Below are positions 1-8,452 of a stretch of DNA of 64,000 nt, piece after piece. Location: NCBI RefSeq assembly GCF_019145375.1, contig NZ_JAHSTX010000001.1, forward strand, positions 2,765,001 through 2,829,000, read 5' to 3'. How positions within the stretch are numbered: position 1 is the stretch's first letter; every line of letters begins with the position of its first letter. A model generated the notes under the pieces. It was given only the letters and a program-made list of their open reading frames with translations, had not been told where the DNA came from and ran no database searches. A program made the translations under genes and the position numbers. Origin of the DNA: Pseudomonas triticicola. Lineage in GTDB: Bacteria > Pseudomonadota > Gammaproteobacteria > Pseudomonadales > Pseudomonadaceae.

Positions 1-1
1 C

Positions 2-91
2 AATCACGGGCAAGCGGCGGGACATGGAGCACTCCAATCTGCGGAAATCGGCGGCCAGCTTAATCTGCCGACCGGCATTCGCAAGCACTAA
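2..91 (+). CDS. possible 3' end of an unidentified gene cut by the window edge
   Basis: An open frame enters from the left edge and ends at TAA 89-91; the visible 29 residues end in LPTGIRKH. There is too little sequence to assign a family, and another frame is also open over the first 60 bases. It is listed only because the next 158 bases to the hydrolase gene look non-coding. Low confidence. Confidence 0.25.
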   Translation, partial: NHGQAAGHGALQSAEIGGQLNLPTGIRKH

Positions 92-249
92 CAACTGTTA
101 ACTGTTCAGCAAGCCCTCGCAACGTGTATCGTCCAGCTACTATTACCCCGAATTCCGCCTGTTTGGTGCCGCAGCATGGCACTTTGGCGCACGGCCGGTG
201 GTCATAGCCTGCGAACTTCAATCGGCACCTTCCTCTAAGGGATCTAGTC
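92..249. other. intergenic region upstream of the hydrolase-mlaA operon
   Basis: No convincing ORF was found here. The region should hold the promoter of the hydrolase-mlaA pair. A purine-rich AAGGGAT stretch about 6 bases before ATG 250 serves as ribosome binding site. No clear -35/-10 pair could be fixed by eye. Confidence 0.4.
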
Positions 250-1548
250 ATGCTCCGTTCCTTGCGCTTCGCCGCGCTGTTCAGCGGCCTTATCTTGAGT
301 GCGTCCGCGCTGGCGGTGGATATCGACGCCGCCAGTTATGGCTACCCGCTGACCAACCCGTTCGAGGCGACGATCGCCACGACACCACCGGATCTGCGTC
401 CGGAGTTGCCGTTGGACGACGACATCAATCAAACGGACCGCAGCCTCACCCTGCGCCCGGAGCGTGAATTCCAACTGCCGGACAATTTCTGGGCAGTCAA
501 AAAACTCACCTACCGCATCGCCACCCAGGACAAACCGGCGCCGCTGATCTTCCTGATCGCCGGCACCGGTGCGCGCTTTGACAGCACGCTCAACGAATAC
601 CTGAAAAAGCTGTATTACAAGGCCGGCTACCACGTCGTGCAGTTGTCGTCGCCGACCAGCTTCGACTTCATCAGCGCCGCCTCGCGTTTCGCCACTCCGG
701 GCGTGACCAAGGAAGATGCCGAAGACATGTATCGGGTGATGCAGGCCGTGCGGGCGCAGAACCCGAAACTGCCGGTCACCGAGTATTACCTGACCGGTTA
801 CAGCCTCGGCGCCCTCGATGCCGCGTTCGTCGCGCATCTGGACGAAACGCGCCGCAGCTTCAACTTCAAGAAAGTCCTGCTGCTCAACCCGCCGGTCAAC
901 CTCTACACCTCGGTGACCAACCTCGACAAGCTGGTACAGACCGAGGTCAAGGGCATCAACAACAGCACCACGTTCTATGAACTGGTACTGAGCAAGCTGA
1001 CCCGTTACTTCCAACAGAAAGGCTACATCGATCTCAACGATGCGCTGCTGTATGACTTCCAGCAGTCCAAACAGCACCTGACCAACGAACAGATGGCCAT
1101 GCTCATCGGCACGTCGTTCCGTTTCTCGGCGGCCGACATTGCCTATACCTCGGACCTGGTCAACCGTCGCGGCCTGATCACCCCGCCGAAATTCCCGATC
1201 ACCGAAGGCACCAGCCTCACGCCGTTCCTCAAGCGCGCGCTGCAATGCGATTTCGACTGCTACATCACCGAACAGGTTATTCCGATGTGGCGCGCGCGCA
1301 CCGACGGCGGCAGCCTGCTGCAACTGATCGATCAGGTCAGCCTGTATGCGCTCAAGGATTACCTGCACGACAGCCCGAAAATCGCCGTCATGCACAACGC
1401 CGACGACGTCATCCTCGGCCCTGGCGACCTGGGCTTCCTGCGTAAAACCTTCGGTGATCGCCTGACCGTTTATCCACTGGGCGGCCACTGCGGCAACCTT
1501 AACTATCGCGTCAACAGCGACGCCATGCTGGAGTTCTTCCGTGGCTAA
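250..1548 (+). CDS. exported alpha/beta-hydrolase-fold protein (serine hydrolase/lipase-like)
   Basis: 432 residues. A signal peptide covers about residues 1-22 (hydrophobic stretch ending SALA|VDID), so the protein is probably periplasmic. The segment LIFLIAGTG near residue 99 resembles an oxyanion-loop strand. GYSLG (nucleophile elbow, Ser185) is followed near the C-terminus by an Asp in HNADDVILG and a His in LGGHCGN, which together make a plausible Ser-Asp-His triad. The substrate is unknown. The stop overlaps the GTG start of mlaA by 8 bases, so the two are translationally coupled and may act together in outer-membrane lipid handling; that role is inferred only. Confidence 0.8.
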   Translation: MLRSLRFAALFSGLILSASALAVDIDAASYGYPLTNPFEATIATTPPDLRPELPLDDDINQTDRSLTLRPEREFQLPDNFWAVKKLTYRIATQDKPAPLIFLIAGTGARFDSTLNEYLKKLYYKAGYHVVQLSSPTSFDFISAASRFATPGVTKEDAEDMYRVMQAVRAQNPKLPVTEYYLTGYSLGALDAAFVAHLDETRRSFNFKKVLLLNPPVNLYTSVTNLDKLVQTEVKGINNSTTFYELVLSKLTRYFQQKGYIDLNDALLYDFQQSKQHLTNEQMAMLIGTSFRFSAADIAYTSDLVNRRGLITPPKFPITEGTSLTPFLKRALQCDFDCYITEQVIPMWRARTDGGSLLQLIDQVSLYALKDYLHDSPKIAVMHNADDVILGPGDLGFLRKTFGDRLTVYPLGGHCGNLNYRVNSDAMLEFFRG

Positions 1549-2329
1549 ATATCTCCTGCTGATTGCAGCGTTCCTCTGTGCAGGCGTGGCCCAGGCCGAC
1601 AACAGTAAAGCCGATGCCCCGGTAGTGGTCGACAGCGACGGCTTCAAGGAACCGCTGACCAAACTCAAGTTCAACCCGGGCCTGGACCAGCGCGAGTTCG
1701 AACGTTCGACGCTCAACGCGCTGAACGTCTATGACCCGCTGGAATCGTGGAACCGCCGGGTCTACCACTTCAACTATCGCTTCGACCAGTGGGTGTTCCT
1801 GCCGGTAGTCGATGGCTATCGCTACATCACGCCAAGCTTTGTGCGTACCGGGGTGAGCAACTTCTTCAACAACATTGGCGACGTGCCGAACCTGGTCAAC
1901 AGCCTGTTGCAGTTCAAGGGCCAGCGCTCGATGGAAACCACCGCGCGCCTGCTGCTCAACACCACGATCGGCATCGCCGGCCTGTGGGACCCGGCCACCG
2001 CCATGGGCCTGCCACGCCAGAACGAAGACTTCGGTCAGACCCTGGGCTTCTACGGCGTACCGGGCGGTGCCTACTTCGTACTGCCGATCTTCGGTCCGTC
2101 GAACATCCGCGACACCGCAGGTCTGGCCGTGGATTACACCGCCGACACTGCGATCAACTTCCTCAACGTCGCCGAAGTCAGCTCCAACCACCCGGAAGTC
2201 TGGGCCTTGCGTGCGATCGACAAGCGCTACCAGACCAGCTTCCGCTACGGCCAGATGAACTCGCCGTTCGAGTACGAGAAAGTGCGGTACGTGTACACCG
2301 AAGCGCGCAAGTTGCAGATCGCCGAGTAA
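1541..2329 (+). CDS. mlaA: MlaA/VacJ phospholipid-transport lipoprotein
   Basis: 262 residues, GTG start inside the end of the upstream gene. It matches the MlaA (VacJ) family, the outer-membrane component that removes mislocalised phospholipids from the outer leaflet and passes them to the Mla system. Typical family segments are YDPLESWNRRVYHFNYRFD, VSNFFNNIGDVPNLVNSLLQ, TIGIAGLWDPAT and NEDFGQTLGFYGVPGG. The N-terminus is a signal sequence ending GVAQAD. No clear lipobox Cys follows: the only early Cys (LCAGVAQA) lies inside the hydrophobic core, so lipidation is uncertain. The other mla genes are not here, as is usual. Confidence 0.93.
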   Translation: MAKYLLLIAAFLCAGVAQADNSKADAPVVVDSDGFKEPLTKLKFNPGLDQREFERSTLNALNVYDPLESWNRRVYHFNYRFDQWVFLPVVDGYRYITPSFVRTGVSNFFNNIGDVPNLVNSLLQFKGQRSMETTARLLLNTTIGIAGLWDPATAMGLPRQNEDFGQTLGFYGVPGGAYFVLPIFGPSNIRDTAGLAVDYTADTAINFLNVAEVSSNHPEVWALRAIDKRYQTSFRYGQMNSPFEYEKVRYVYTEARKLQIAE

Positions 2330-2348
2330 ATCGGCTGCCGCAAAACAC

Positions 2349-2438
2349 TGTGGGAGCGAGCCTGCTCGCGAACGCGGAGTTTCAGTCAACATCGATATTG
2401 ACTGGACTACCGCATTCGCGAGCAGGCTCGCTCCCACA
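2349..2438. repeat. REP pair (BIME), copy 1
   Basis: Two inverted copies of the ~24-base REP unit (TGTGGGAGCGAGCCTGCTCG then CGAA) are separated by about 42 bases, between the convergent mlaA and DUF808 genes. The same unit recurs through the window. The pair can fold into a long hairpin and may protect or end both transcripts. Confidence 0.9.
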
Positions 2439-2456
2439 TTTGTTATGTGTTGCTGA

Positions 2457-3371
2457 TTAACCCTTCAGCGCTTTCCAGAGCCTGCCTACGACCGAAACCA
2501 CCGCCAACACCGCTGCGCCAGCAATAATCCCCGCAACACCATTGAGCAGCATCGGCACGGCGAACCCGGCGCTCCCTGCCGCTGCGCCGACGCCTTCGAT
2601 CCAGTGATGCAGCACCGGCACGCCATGGGTGAGGATGCCGCCGCCGACCAGGAACATCGCCGCCGTGCCGACCACCGACAGGGTTTTCATCATGTACGGC
2701 GCGGCGCTGAGGATGCCGCCGCCGATCTTTTTCGCCATCTGCCCGGGCTTCTGTGTCAGCCACAGCCCCAGATCGTCGAGCTTGACGATGCCCGCCACCA
2801 AACCGTAGACGCCCACGGTCATGACAATGGCGATGCCGGACATGACCACCACTTGCTGCGTCAGCGAGGCATCTGCCACGGTGCCGAGGGTGATCGCAAT
2901 GATTTCTGCCGAGAGAATGAAGTCAGTGCGGATCGCGCCTTTGATCTTGTCCTTTTCGTACGCCACCAGATCGGTGGCGGGATCGGCCACTGCTTCGGTC
3001 AACTGCGTGTGCTCTGCCTCGTCTTCCTCTTTGCTGTGCAGAAACTTGTGCGCGAGCTTCTCGAAACCCTCGAAGCACAGGTACGCGCCGCCGACCATCA
3101 ACAGCGGCGTCACCAGCCACGGTACGAAAGCGCTGATCGCCAATGCCGACGGCACGAGGATCAGCTTGTTGACGAACGAGCCCTTGGCCACCGCCCAGAC
3201 CACGGGAATTTCCCGCTCGGCGCGCACGCCCGAAACCTGCTGGGCATTGAGCGCCAGATCATCACCGAGCACCCCGGCGGTCTTCTTCGCGGCCATCTTG
3301 GTCATCAATGCAACGTCATCCAGAACGGTGGCGATGTCATCGATCAGCACCAGCAAACTGCTTCCTGCCAT
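2457..3371 (-). CDS. DUF808 (YedI-like) inner-membrane protein
   Basis: 304 residues. The start [20 protein letters not shown] is typical of DUF808/YedI, as is [21 protein letters not shown]. Several hydrophobic helices follow (about residues 75-105, 175-225, 240-300), so this is an inner-membrane protein of unknown function. I chose ATG 3371 because AGGAAACAGGATT precedes it and because the open frame upstream runs into the divergent regulator gene. The TetR-type gene 135 bases away may control it. Confidence 0.88.
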   Translation of the reverse strand: MAGSSLLVLIDDIATVLDDVALMTKMAAKKTAGVLGDDLALNAQQVSGVRAEREIPVVWAVAKGSFVNKLILVPSALAISAFVPWLVTPLLMVGGAYLCFEGFEKLAHKFLHSKEEDEAEHTQLTEAVADPATDLVAYEKDKIKGAIRTDFILSAEIIAITLGTVADASLTQQVVVMSGIAIVMTVGVYGLVAGIVKLDDLGLWLTQKPGQMAKKIGGGILSAAPYMMKTLSVVGTAAMFLVGGGILTHGVPVLHHWIEGVGAAAGSAGFAVPMLLNGVAGIIAGAAVLAVVSVVGRLWKALKG

Positions 3372-3439
3372 GAATCCTGTTTCCTTCTGTGTATGAATGT
3401 TGCCAAGCATAACGCGACCGCCGGCCACAGGCTGCATTG

Positions 3440-3454
3440 TTGAGCGCCGCTCAA
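3440..3454. promoter_or_regulatory. palindrome between DUF808 and tetR-type gene, candidate operator
   Basis: TTGAGCG-C-CGCTCAA is a perfect 7+1+7 inverted repeat in the divergent intergenic region, 53 bases before the regulator start. TetR-family regulators often bind such palindromes next to their own gene. The assignment is inferred from position and symmetry only. Confidence 0.45.
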
Positions 3455-3506
3455 GGCCGGTGCTACCATGCGCCACCGCCAGAACAGGCAAGGAACCACC
3501 GGGTTT

Positions 3507-4115
3507 ATGAGCACAATCCGCGAGCGTAACAAAGAACTGATCCTGCGCGCCGCCAGCGAAGAGTTTGCCGACAAGGGCTTCGCGGCGACCAAAACCAGCG
3601 ACATCGCCGCCAAGGCGGGATTGCCCAAGCCCAACGTCTACTACTACTTCAAATCCAAGGAAAACCTCTATCGCGAGGTGCTGGAAAGCATCATCGAGCC
3701 GATTCTGCAGGCCTCGACCCCGTTCAACCCGGACGGTGTACCGAGCGAGGTGTTGAGCGGCTACATCCGCTCGAAGATCCGCATCTCCCGCGACCTGCCA
3801 TACGCCTCCAAGGTGTTCGCCAGCGAAATCATGCACGGCGCCCCGCACCTGAGCGCCGACCTGGTCGAGCAGCTCAACGCCCAGGCCAAGCACAACATCG
3901 CCTGCATCCAGAGCTGGATCGACCGCGGCCAGATCGCCCCGATCGACCCCAACCACCTGATGTTCAGCATCTGGGCCGCGACCCAGACCTACGCCGATTT
4001 CGACTGGCAGATTTCCGCAGTGACCGGGAAGGACAAGCTTGATGAGGCCGATTATGAAGCGGCGGCGCAGACGATTATCCGGTTGGTGTTGAAGGGGTGT
4101 GAGCCGGATCGGTGA
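3507..4115 (+). CDS. TetR/AcrR-family transcriptional regulator
   Basis: 202 residues. The N-terminal TetR helix-turn-helix spans about residues 6-52 ([20 protein letters not shown], then DIAAKAG and [13 protein letters not shown]). The C-terminal ligand/dimer domain resembles that of RutR-type regulators ([28 protein letters not shown]), so a pyrimidine or purine-like ligand is possible but unproven. I took ATG 3507 (MSTIRERN) rather than ATG 3468 because AAGGA lies about 13 bases before it and the HTH would otherwise carry a 13-residue basic leader. Divergent from DUF808. Confidence 0.88.
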   Translation: MSTIRERNKELILRAASEEFADKGFAATKTSDIAAKAGLPKPNVYYYFKSKENLYREVLESIIEPILQASTPFNPDGVPSEVLSGYIRSKIRISRDLPYASKVFASEIMHGAPHLSADLVEQLNAQAKHNIACIQSWIDRGQIAPIDPNHLMFSIWAATQTYADFDWQISAVTGKDKLDEADYEAAAQTIIRLVLKGCEPDR

Positions 4116-4130
4116 TATCGGGGGAACCGC

Positions 4131-4195
4131 TTCGCGAGCAGGCTCGCTCCCACATTTGGAATGCATTCTCCTGTGGGAGCGAGCCTGCTCGCGAA
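4131..4195. repeat. REP pair (BIME), copy 2, downstream of the RAYT pseudogene
   Basis: Two inverted REP units are separated by about 17 bases. Together with the pair at 4772-4864 they bracket the RAYT gene on both sides, the classic arrangement in which the transposase sits between its own REP substrates. Confidence 0.9.
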
Positions 4196-4217
4196 TAGCC
4201 GCACCGCAGACCTCAAC

Positions 4218-4676
4218 TCATAACCAGATCGAATCCCACAACGGATAGTCGCCAAGGCTTTTGACCAGCCCTGCCCGCAATGGGTTGGCAATGACATACC
4301 GCGCCATCTTCACCAGATTCTCGTCTTTACGCAGTGCCCGGTCATGGAAACCAGGTTGCCAAAGGCTGGTCTTTCGGCCGGTCGAAAGCTTTACCGCTTT
4401 GGTGCTGAGGGATTTGGTTCGCTGCATCAATTCGCCGAGCGAGCCACTCTTCAATTCAATCAGCCAGTGAAAATGATCTGGCATTACGACCCAAGCCAGA
4501 GAATTAGCCAATCCCGTTTCCTCAGCTGCCCGGAATTGGCTTACAAGCATTCTGCCAAGGAAGAAATCGCTGAATACGGGTTATCTCCCGGCGGTATTGG
4601 CGGTCAGAAGGTAAATGCGGTTGTGTTCTGAATAGCGTCCGATGCGCAAGCGATGTGAAGCAGATAAACCCGGCAT
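4218..4676 (-). pseudogene. REP-associated tyrosine transposase (RAYT), interrupted by one nonsense codon
   Basis: Reading from ATG 4676 gives 152 codons of a Y1/HUH RAYT transposase. RIGRYSEHNRIYLLT is the conserved N-terminus, VVMPDHFHWLIEL carries the HUH metal-binding pair (His68, His70), and MARYVIANPLRAGLV contains the catalytic Tyr127. Codon 32 is TAA (plus-strand bases 4581-4583) in AGR*PVFSDFF; family members usually have Gln or Glu here, so a single C-to-T change in CAA would explain it. An ATG at 4550 could restart a 110-residue product that keeps both catalytic motifs but lacks the N-terminal strands. REP pairs flank it on both sides. Confidence 0.85.
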
Positions 4677-4771
4677 TCCGTTGCCTTTTCATATGTTGAT
4701 CATAAGAAGGCTAGCCGTGGAGATGGCGAAGGGAGTGCCAAGTTTTTAGCAAGATGTGTAGCGAGATCGTA

Positions 4772-4864
4772 TTCGCGAGCAGGCTCGCTCCCACAGGGGA
4801 TTTTTGGGGTTCAGACATTTTGTGTCCAACCCAGATCCAGTGTGGGAGCGAGCCTGCTCGCGAA
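4772..4864. repeat. REP pair (BIME), copy 3, upstream of the RAYT pseudogene
   Basis: Inverted REP units separated by about 45 bases form the upstream flank of the RAYT gene. The stretch 4677-4771 between the RAYT start and this pair shows no ORF. It presumably held the RAYT promoter. Confidence 0.9.
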
Positions 4865-4887
4865 AGCGCCTATTCAGACACTGACAT

Positions 4888-5328
4888 TCAAACAGCCACC
4901 CCGCCATCCGCCCTCAAATCCAGCGCCTCCACGGCTTTAATCGCCACCTGCTCATCCACGTCCGACAAGTCCCCACTGATCCCGATCGCGCCGAGCACTT
5001 CACCGGCCTGGTTGCGAATCAGCACGCCACCCGGTGCCGGCACAACGCTGCCCTGCCCCATGCTGTTCAGCGAAGAAAAAAACGCCGGGCGTTGTTGGGC
5101 GTCCTGGGCGAGCAGGCGTGAGCCTTTACCTAAGGCGATGGCGCCCCAGGCTTTGCCGATGGCGATGTCGGGGCGCAGCAGGCTGGCGCCGTCTTCGCGT
5201 TGCAGGGCGATCAGGTGGCCGCCGGTATCGAGTACAGCGATGGTCAGCGGTGCGGCGTTGATGCCACGTCCTGCGTTGATGGCTTCGCTGACCAGGTTGA
5301 CTGCGACTTTCAAGGTTAAAGCGCTCAT
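4888..5328 (-). CDS. GlcG/HbpS-family (DUF336) protein
   Basis: 146 residues. The whole length matches the small GlcG/HbpS fold (TIAVLDTGGHLIALQREDGA, RPDIAIGKAWGAIALGKGSR, VPAPGGVLIRNQAGEVLGAIG). Proteins of this family occur beside glycolate/glyoxylate genes and some bind haem or cobalamin; the biochemical role is unsettled. It is divergent from gcl across a 268-base region carrying two identical palindromes, so both directions are probably controlled by one regulator. Confidence 0.85.
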   Translation of the reverse strand: MSALTLKVAVNLVSEAINAGRGINAAPLTIAVLDTGGHLIALQREDGASLLRPDIAIGKAWGAIALGKGSRLLAQDAQQRPAFFSSLNSMGQGSVVPAPGGVLIRNQAGEVLGAIGISGDLSDVDEQVAIKAVEALDLRADGGVAV

Positions 5329-5421
5329 GGTGCCGTCCTCATTTTGTTATAGGGAAAGTCGTGGGACTGCGCGTTTGTGCCGCAGTCCGATGACACAAAT
5401 AGAACACAATGAGTTATTTTT

Positions 5422-5431
5422 TTGTATACAA
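5422..5431. promoter_or_regulatory. TTGTATACAA palindrome, candidate operator (glcG-like side)
   Basis: A perfect 10-base palindrome lies 94 bases upstream of the GlcG-like start. The identical sequence occurs before gcl. Such symmetric sites with a central TATA-like step are typical of GntR-family operators. No regulator gene is in the neighbourhood, so the binding protein is unknown. Confidence 0.55.
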
Positions 5432-5559
5432 TAATTCTCGAAAAGCGCCACATGCGACGAAAAGCCACAGCACATCGGGCTTCCGACGAATGAAACAGAC
5501 GCTTGAGAAAATGGATTGACCTGCGCCGTCCGCCGTGAATACACTCTGCGCAAAGCCAC

Positions 5560-5569
5560 TTGTATACAA
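5560..5569. promoter_or_regulatory. TTGTATACAA palindrome, candidate operator (gcl side)
   Basis: This is the second exact copy, 28 bases before the gcl ATG and therefore within or just after the likely promoter, where a bound repressor would block gcl. The two copies are 138 bases apart and serve the two divergent arms. Confidence 0.6.
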
Positions 5570-5596
5570 TTACAAAACGTAAAGAGGCACAAAACC

Positions 5597-7372
5597 ATGA
5601 GCAAAATGAGAGCAATCGAAGCCGCCGTTCTGGTGATGCGCCGCGAAGGGGTTGATACCGCTTTTGGCATCCCGGGCGCAGCGATCAACCCGCTGTACTC
5701 CGCCTTGCAGAAGGTTGGTGGCATCGATCACGTCCTTGCTCGCCACGTTGAAGGCGCCTCGCACATGGCCGAGGGCTACACCCGCACCAAGGCCGGCAAC
5801 ATCGGCGTGTGCATCGGCACGTCCGGCCCTGCGGGTACCGACATGGTCACCGGGCTCTACAGCGCCTCGGCCGACTCGATTCCAATCCTCTGCATCACCG
5901 GCCAAGCACCCCGCGCCCGTATGCACAAGGAAGACTTCCAGGCTGTCGACATCACCAGCATCGTCAAGCCGGTGACCAAGTGGGCGACCACCGTTCTGGA
6001 GCCGGGCCAGGTGCCTTATGCGTTCCAGAAAGCCTTTTATGAAATGCGCTCCGGCCGTCCAGGCCCGGTGCTGATCGATCTGCCGTTCGACGTGCAGATG
6101 GCCGAGATCGAATTCGACATCGACGCTTACCAACCGCTGCCATTGGCCAAACCGACTGCGACCCGCGTTCAGGTTGAGAAAGCTTTGGCTTTGCTGGATC
6201 AGGCTGAGCGCCCACTGCTGGTGGCCGGCGGCGGCATCATCAATGCCGACGCCAGCGATCTGCTGGTCGAGTTCGCCGAGCTGACTGGTATTCCGGTCAT
6301 CCCGACCCTGATGGGCTGGGGCACCATCCCTGACGATCACCCGCTGATGGTCGGCATGGTCGGTCTGCAGACTTCGCACCGTTACGGCAACGCGACGATG
6401 CTCAAATCCGACGTAGTGCTGGGCATCGGTAACCGTTGGGCCAACCGCCATACCGGTTCGGTTGACGTGTACACCGAAGGTCGCAAGTTCATTCACGTCG
6501 ACATCGAAGGCACGCAGATCGGTCGTGTGTTCACCCCGGATCTGGGCATCGTTTCCGACGCCGCCGCAGCGCTGACCGTGTTCATCGAAGTCGCCCGTGA
6601 ATGGCAAGCCGCCGGCAAGCTGAAGAACCGCAGCGCCTGGCTGCAGGATTGCCAGCAGCGCAAGGCCAGCCTGCATCGTAAGACCCACTTCGACAACGTG
6701 CCGGTCAAGCCGCAGCGCGTTTACGAAGAAATGAACCAGGTGTTCGGCAAGGACACCTGCTACGTCAGCACCATTGGTCTGTCGCAGATTGCCGGCGCGC
6801 AGTTCCTGCACGTCTACAAGCCGCGTCACTGGATCAACTGCGGCCAGGCAGGTCCGTTGGGCTGGACCATTCCGGCAGCGCTGGGCGTGGTGAAGGCCGA
6901 TCCGAACCGCAAAGTCGTGGCCCTGTCGGGGGACTATGATTTCCAGTTCATGATCGAAGAACTGGCGGTCGGCGCTCAGTTCAAACTGCCGTACATCCAC
7001 GTTGTGGTGAACAACTCGTACCTGGGCCTGATCCGTCAGGCCCAGCGCGGGTTCGAAATGGACTACTGCGTGCAGCTGTCCTTCGATAACCTGAATGCGC
7101 CGGAACTCAACGGTTACGGGGTTGACCACATCGCAGTCGCCGAAGGCCTCGGCTGTAAAGCGCTGCGTGTGTTCGAGCCGTCGGAAATCGCCCCAGCCCT
7201 GCGCAAGGCTGAACAGATGATCGAAGAGTTCAAGGTGCCGGTGATCGTTGAGATCATTCTGGAGCGTGTGACCAACATCTCCATGGGTACCGAGATCAAC
7301 GCGGTCAACGAGTTCGAAGACCTGGCACTGGTCGGCAACGATGCGCCGACGGCGATTTCGTTGCTCGATTGA
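5597..7372 (+). CDS. gcl: glyoxylate carboligase
   Basis: 591 residues, near the 593 of E. coli Gcl. A ThDP- and FAD-dependent enzyme that joins two glyoxylates to tartronate semialdehyde with loss of CO2. Residues 49-53 are RHVEG: Val51 stands where most ThDP enzymes have the catalytic Glu, the known hallmark of Gcl. The ThDP/Mg motif is [15 protein letters not shown] followed by VVVNN. I chose ATG 5597 because it follows AAAGAGGCAC and matches the family start [11 protein letters not shown]; the open frame extends further upstream but without support. It leads the pathway cluster gcl-hyi-glxR-ttuD-pykF. Confidence 0.97.
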   Translation: MSKMRAIEAAVLVMRREGVDTAFGIPGAAINPLYSALQKVGGIDHVLARHVEGASHMAEGYTRTKAGNIGVCIGTSGPAGTDMVTGLYSASADSIPILCITGQAPRARMHKEDFQAVDITSIVKPVTKWATTVLEPGQVPYAFQKAFYEMRSGRPGPVLIDLPFDVQMAEIEFDIDAYQPLPLAKPTATRVQVEKALALLDQAERPLLVAGGGIINADASDLLVEFAELTGIPVIPTLMGWGTIPDDHPLMVGMVGLQTSHRYGNATMLKSDVVLGIGNRWANRHTGSVDVYTEGRKFIHVDIEGTQIGRVFTPDLGIVSDAAAALTVFIEVAREWQAAGKLKNRSAWLQDCQQRKASLHRKTHFDNVPVKPQRVYEEMNQVFGKDTCYVSTIGLSQIAGAQFLHVYKPRHWINCGQAGPLGWTIPAALGVVKADPNRKVVALSGDYDFQFMIEELAVGAQFKLPYIHVVVNNSYLGLIRQAQRGFEMDYCVQLSFDNLNAPELNGYGVDHIAVAEGLGCKALRVFEPSEIAPALRKAEQMIEEFKVPVIVEIILERVTNISMGTEINAVNEFEDLALVGNDAPTAISLLD

Positions 7373-7375
7373 TTG

Positions 7376-7500
7376 CTTTTAGCCCCCTCTCCCTCTGGGA
7401 GAGGGCTGGGGTGAGGGAAAGGTTTTGCGGTGTTCGCACAATCGGGATCAGACTCAGGATTCCCCCTCACCCTAACCCTCTCCCCAAGGAGAGGGGACTG
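7376..7500. repeat. CCCTCTCCC/GGGAGAGGG repeat, short form, between gcl and hyi
   Basis: Two inverted GC-rich arms (CCCCTCTCCCTCTGGGAGAG... and ...CCCTCACCCTAACCCTCTCC) surround about 45 bases of unrelated sequence. The arms match those of the larger elements at 15255-15469 and 57447-57667, so this is probably a shortened or solo-arm relative. It sits inside the gcl-hyi transcription unit. Confidence 0.75.
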
Positions 7501-7550
7501 ATCGCGTTCAGTCTGACCTACCGTGCCTCATCAGTTTTTAGGAGACCACC

Positions 7551-8333
7551 ATGCCGCGTTTCGCAGCCAACCTGTCCATGCTGTTCACCGAACAGGATTT
7601 CCTTGCCCGTTTCGACGCCGCCGCCAAGGCCGGTTTCAGTGGCGTGGAATACCTGTTCCCGTACGACTTCAGCTCGGCTGAAATCAAGGCAAAACTTGAG
7701 GCCAACGGGCTGACCCAAGTGCTGTTCAACCTGCCGGCCGGTGACTGGGCCAAGGGCGAGCGCGGTATTGCCTGCCTGCCGGATCGGGTCGAAGAGTTCC
7801 GCGCCGGGGTCGATCTGGCGATCGCTTACGCACAAGTGCTGGGCAACACCCAGGTCAACTGCCTGGCCGGTATCCGCCCGCAAGGCGTTGACGATGCCAC
7901 CGTGGAAAAGACCTTCGTTGCCAACCTCAAATATGCCGCCGACAAGCTACAAGCGGTGGGCATCAAACTGGTGATGGAAGCGATCAACACCCGCGACATT
8001 CCCGGTTTCTACCTGAACAACACGGCGCAAGCCCTGTCGATTCGCGAACAGGTCGGCAGCGCCTATCTGTTCCTGCAATACGACATCTATCACATGCAAA
8101 TCATGGAAGGCGATCTGGCCCGCACCCTGCAATCGCACTTGGGCGAGATCAACCACGTGCAACTCGCGGACAACCCGGGACGCAACGAGCCGGGCACCGG
8201 TGAGATCAACTACCGCTTCCTGTTCGAACACCTTGATCGCATCGGTTATCAGGGTTGGGTGGGTTGCGAGTACAAACCGCTGACCACCACCGAAGCGGGC
8301 CTGGGTTGGTTGAAATCGCACAACGCAATCTGA
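7551..8333 (+). CDS. hyi: hydroxypyruvate isomerase
   Basis: 260 residues of a TIM-barrel AP-endonuclease-2-like isomerase. It interconverts hydroxypyruvate and tartronate semialdehyde. Family segments: MPRFAANLSMLFTE at the start, FNLPAGDWAKGERGIAC, VMEAINTRDIPGF (Glu ligand), YDIYHMQIMEGDL and HVQLADNPGRNEPGTGEINY, then GCEYKP. AGGAGACCACC precedes the ATG. It lies between gcl and glxR as in many proteobacteria. Confidence 0.96.
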   Translation: MPRFAANLSMLFTEQDFLARFDAAAKAGFSGVEYLFPYDFSSAEIKAKLEANGLTQVLFNLPAGDWAKGERGIACLPDRVEEFRAGVDLAIAYAQVLGNTQVNCLAGIRPQGVDDATVEKTFVANLKYAADKLQAVGIKLVMEAINTRDIPGFYLNNTAQALSIREQVGSAYLFLQYDIYHMQIMEGDLARTLQSHLGEINHVQLADNPGRNEPGTGEINYRFLFEHLDRIGYQGWVGCEYKPLTTTEAGLGWLKSHNAI

Positions 8334-8359
8334 TTGACCACGCATTGCAAAAAATCTGG

Positions 8360-8400
8360 CGCAGCTGCGCTGCCCAACGGGGATAAATCCCCTCGCCACA
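8360..8400. repeat. short palindromic sequence between hyi and glxR
   Basis: GGGGATAAATCCCC and flanking bases (GCGCAGCTGCGC just before) form small hairpins of the sort seen in other Pseudomonas REP families. No coding potential. Confidence 0.4.
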
Positions 8401-8452
8401 AAAGCTCACCAGCCATGGGTTGGGGGCACGACAAAAACAAGAGGATTTTCTC

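Noticed and set aside
244..1716. 490-residue minus-strand ORF opposite the hydrolase and mlaA
   Set aside because: Shadow frame; the plus strand has a signal peptide, catalytic motifs and a coupled mlaA.
2457..4166. 569-residue extension of the DUF808 frame
   Set aside because: It would overlap the whole TetR-type gene. The DUF808 family start and a ribosome binding site are at 3371.
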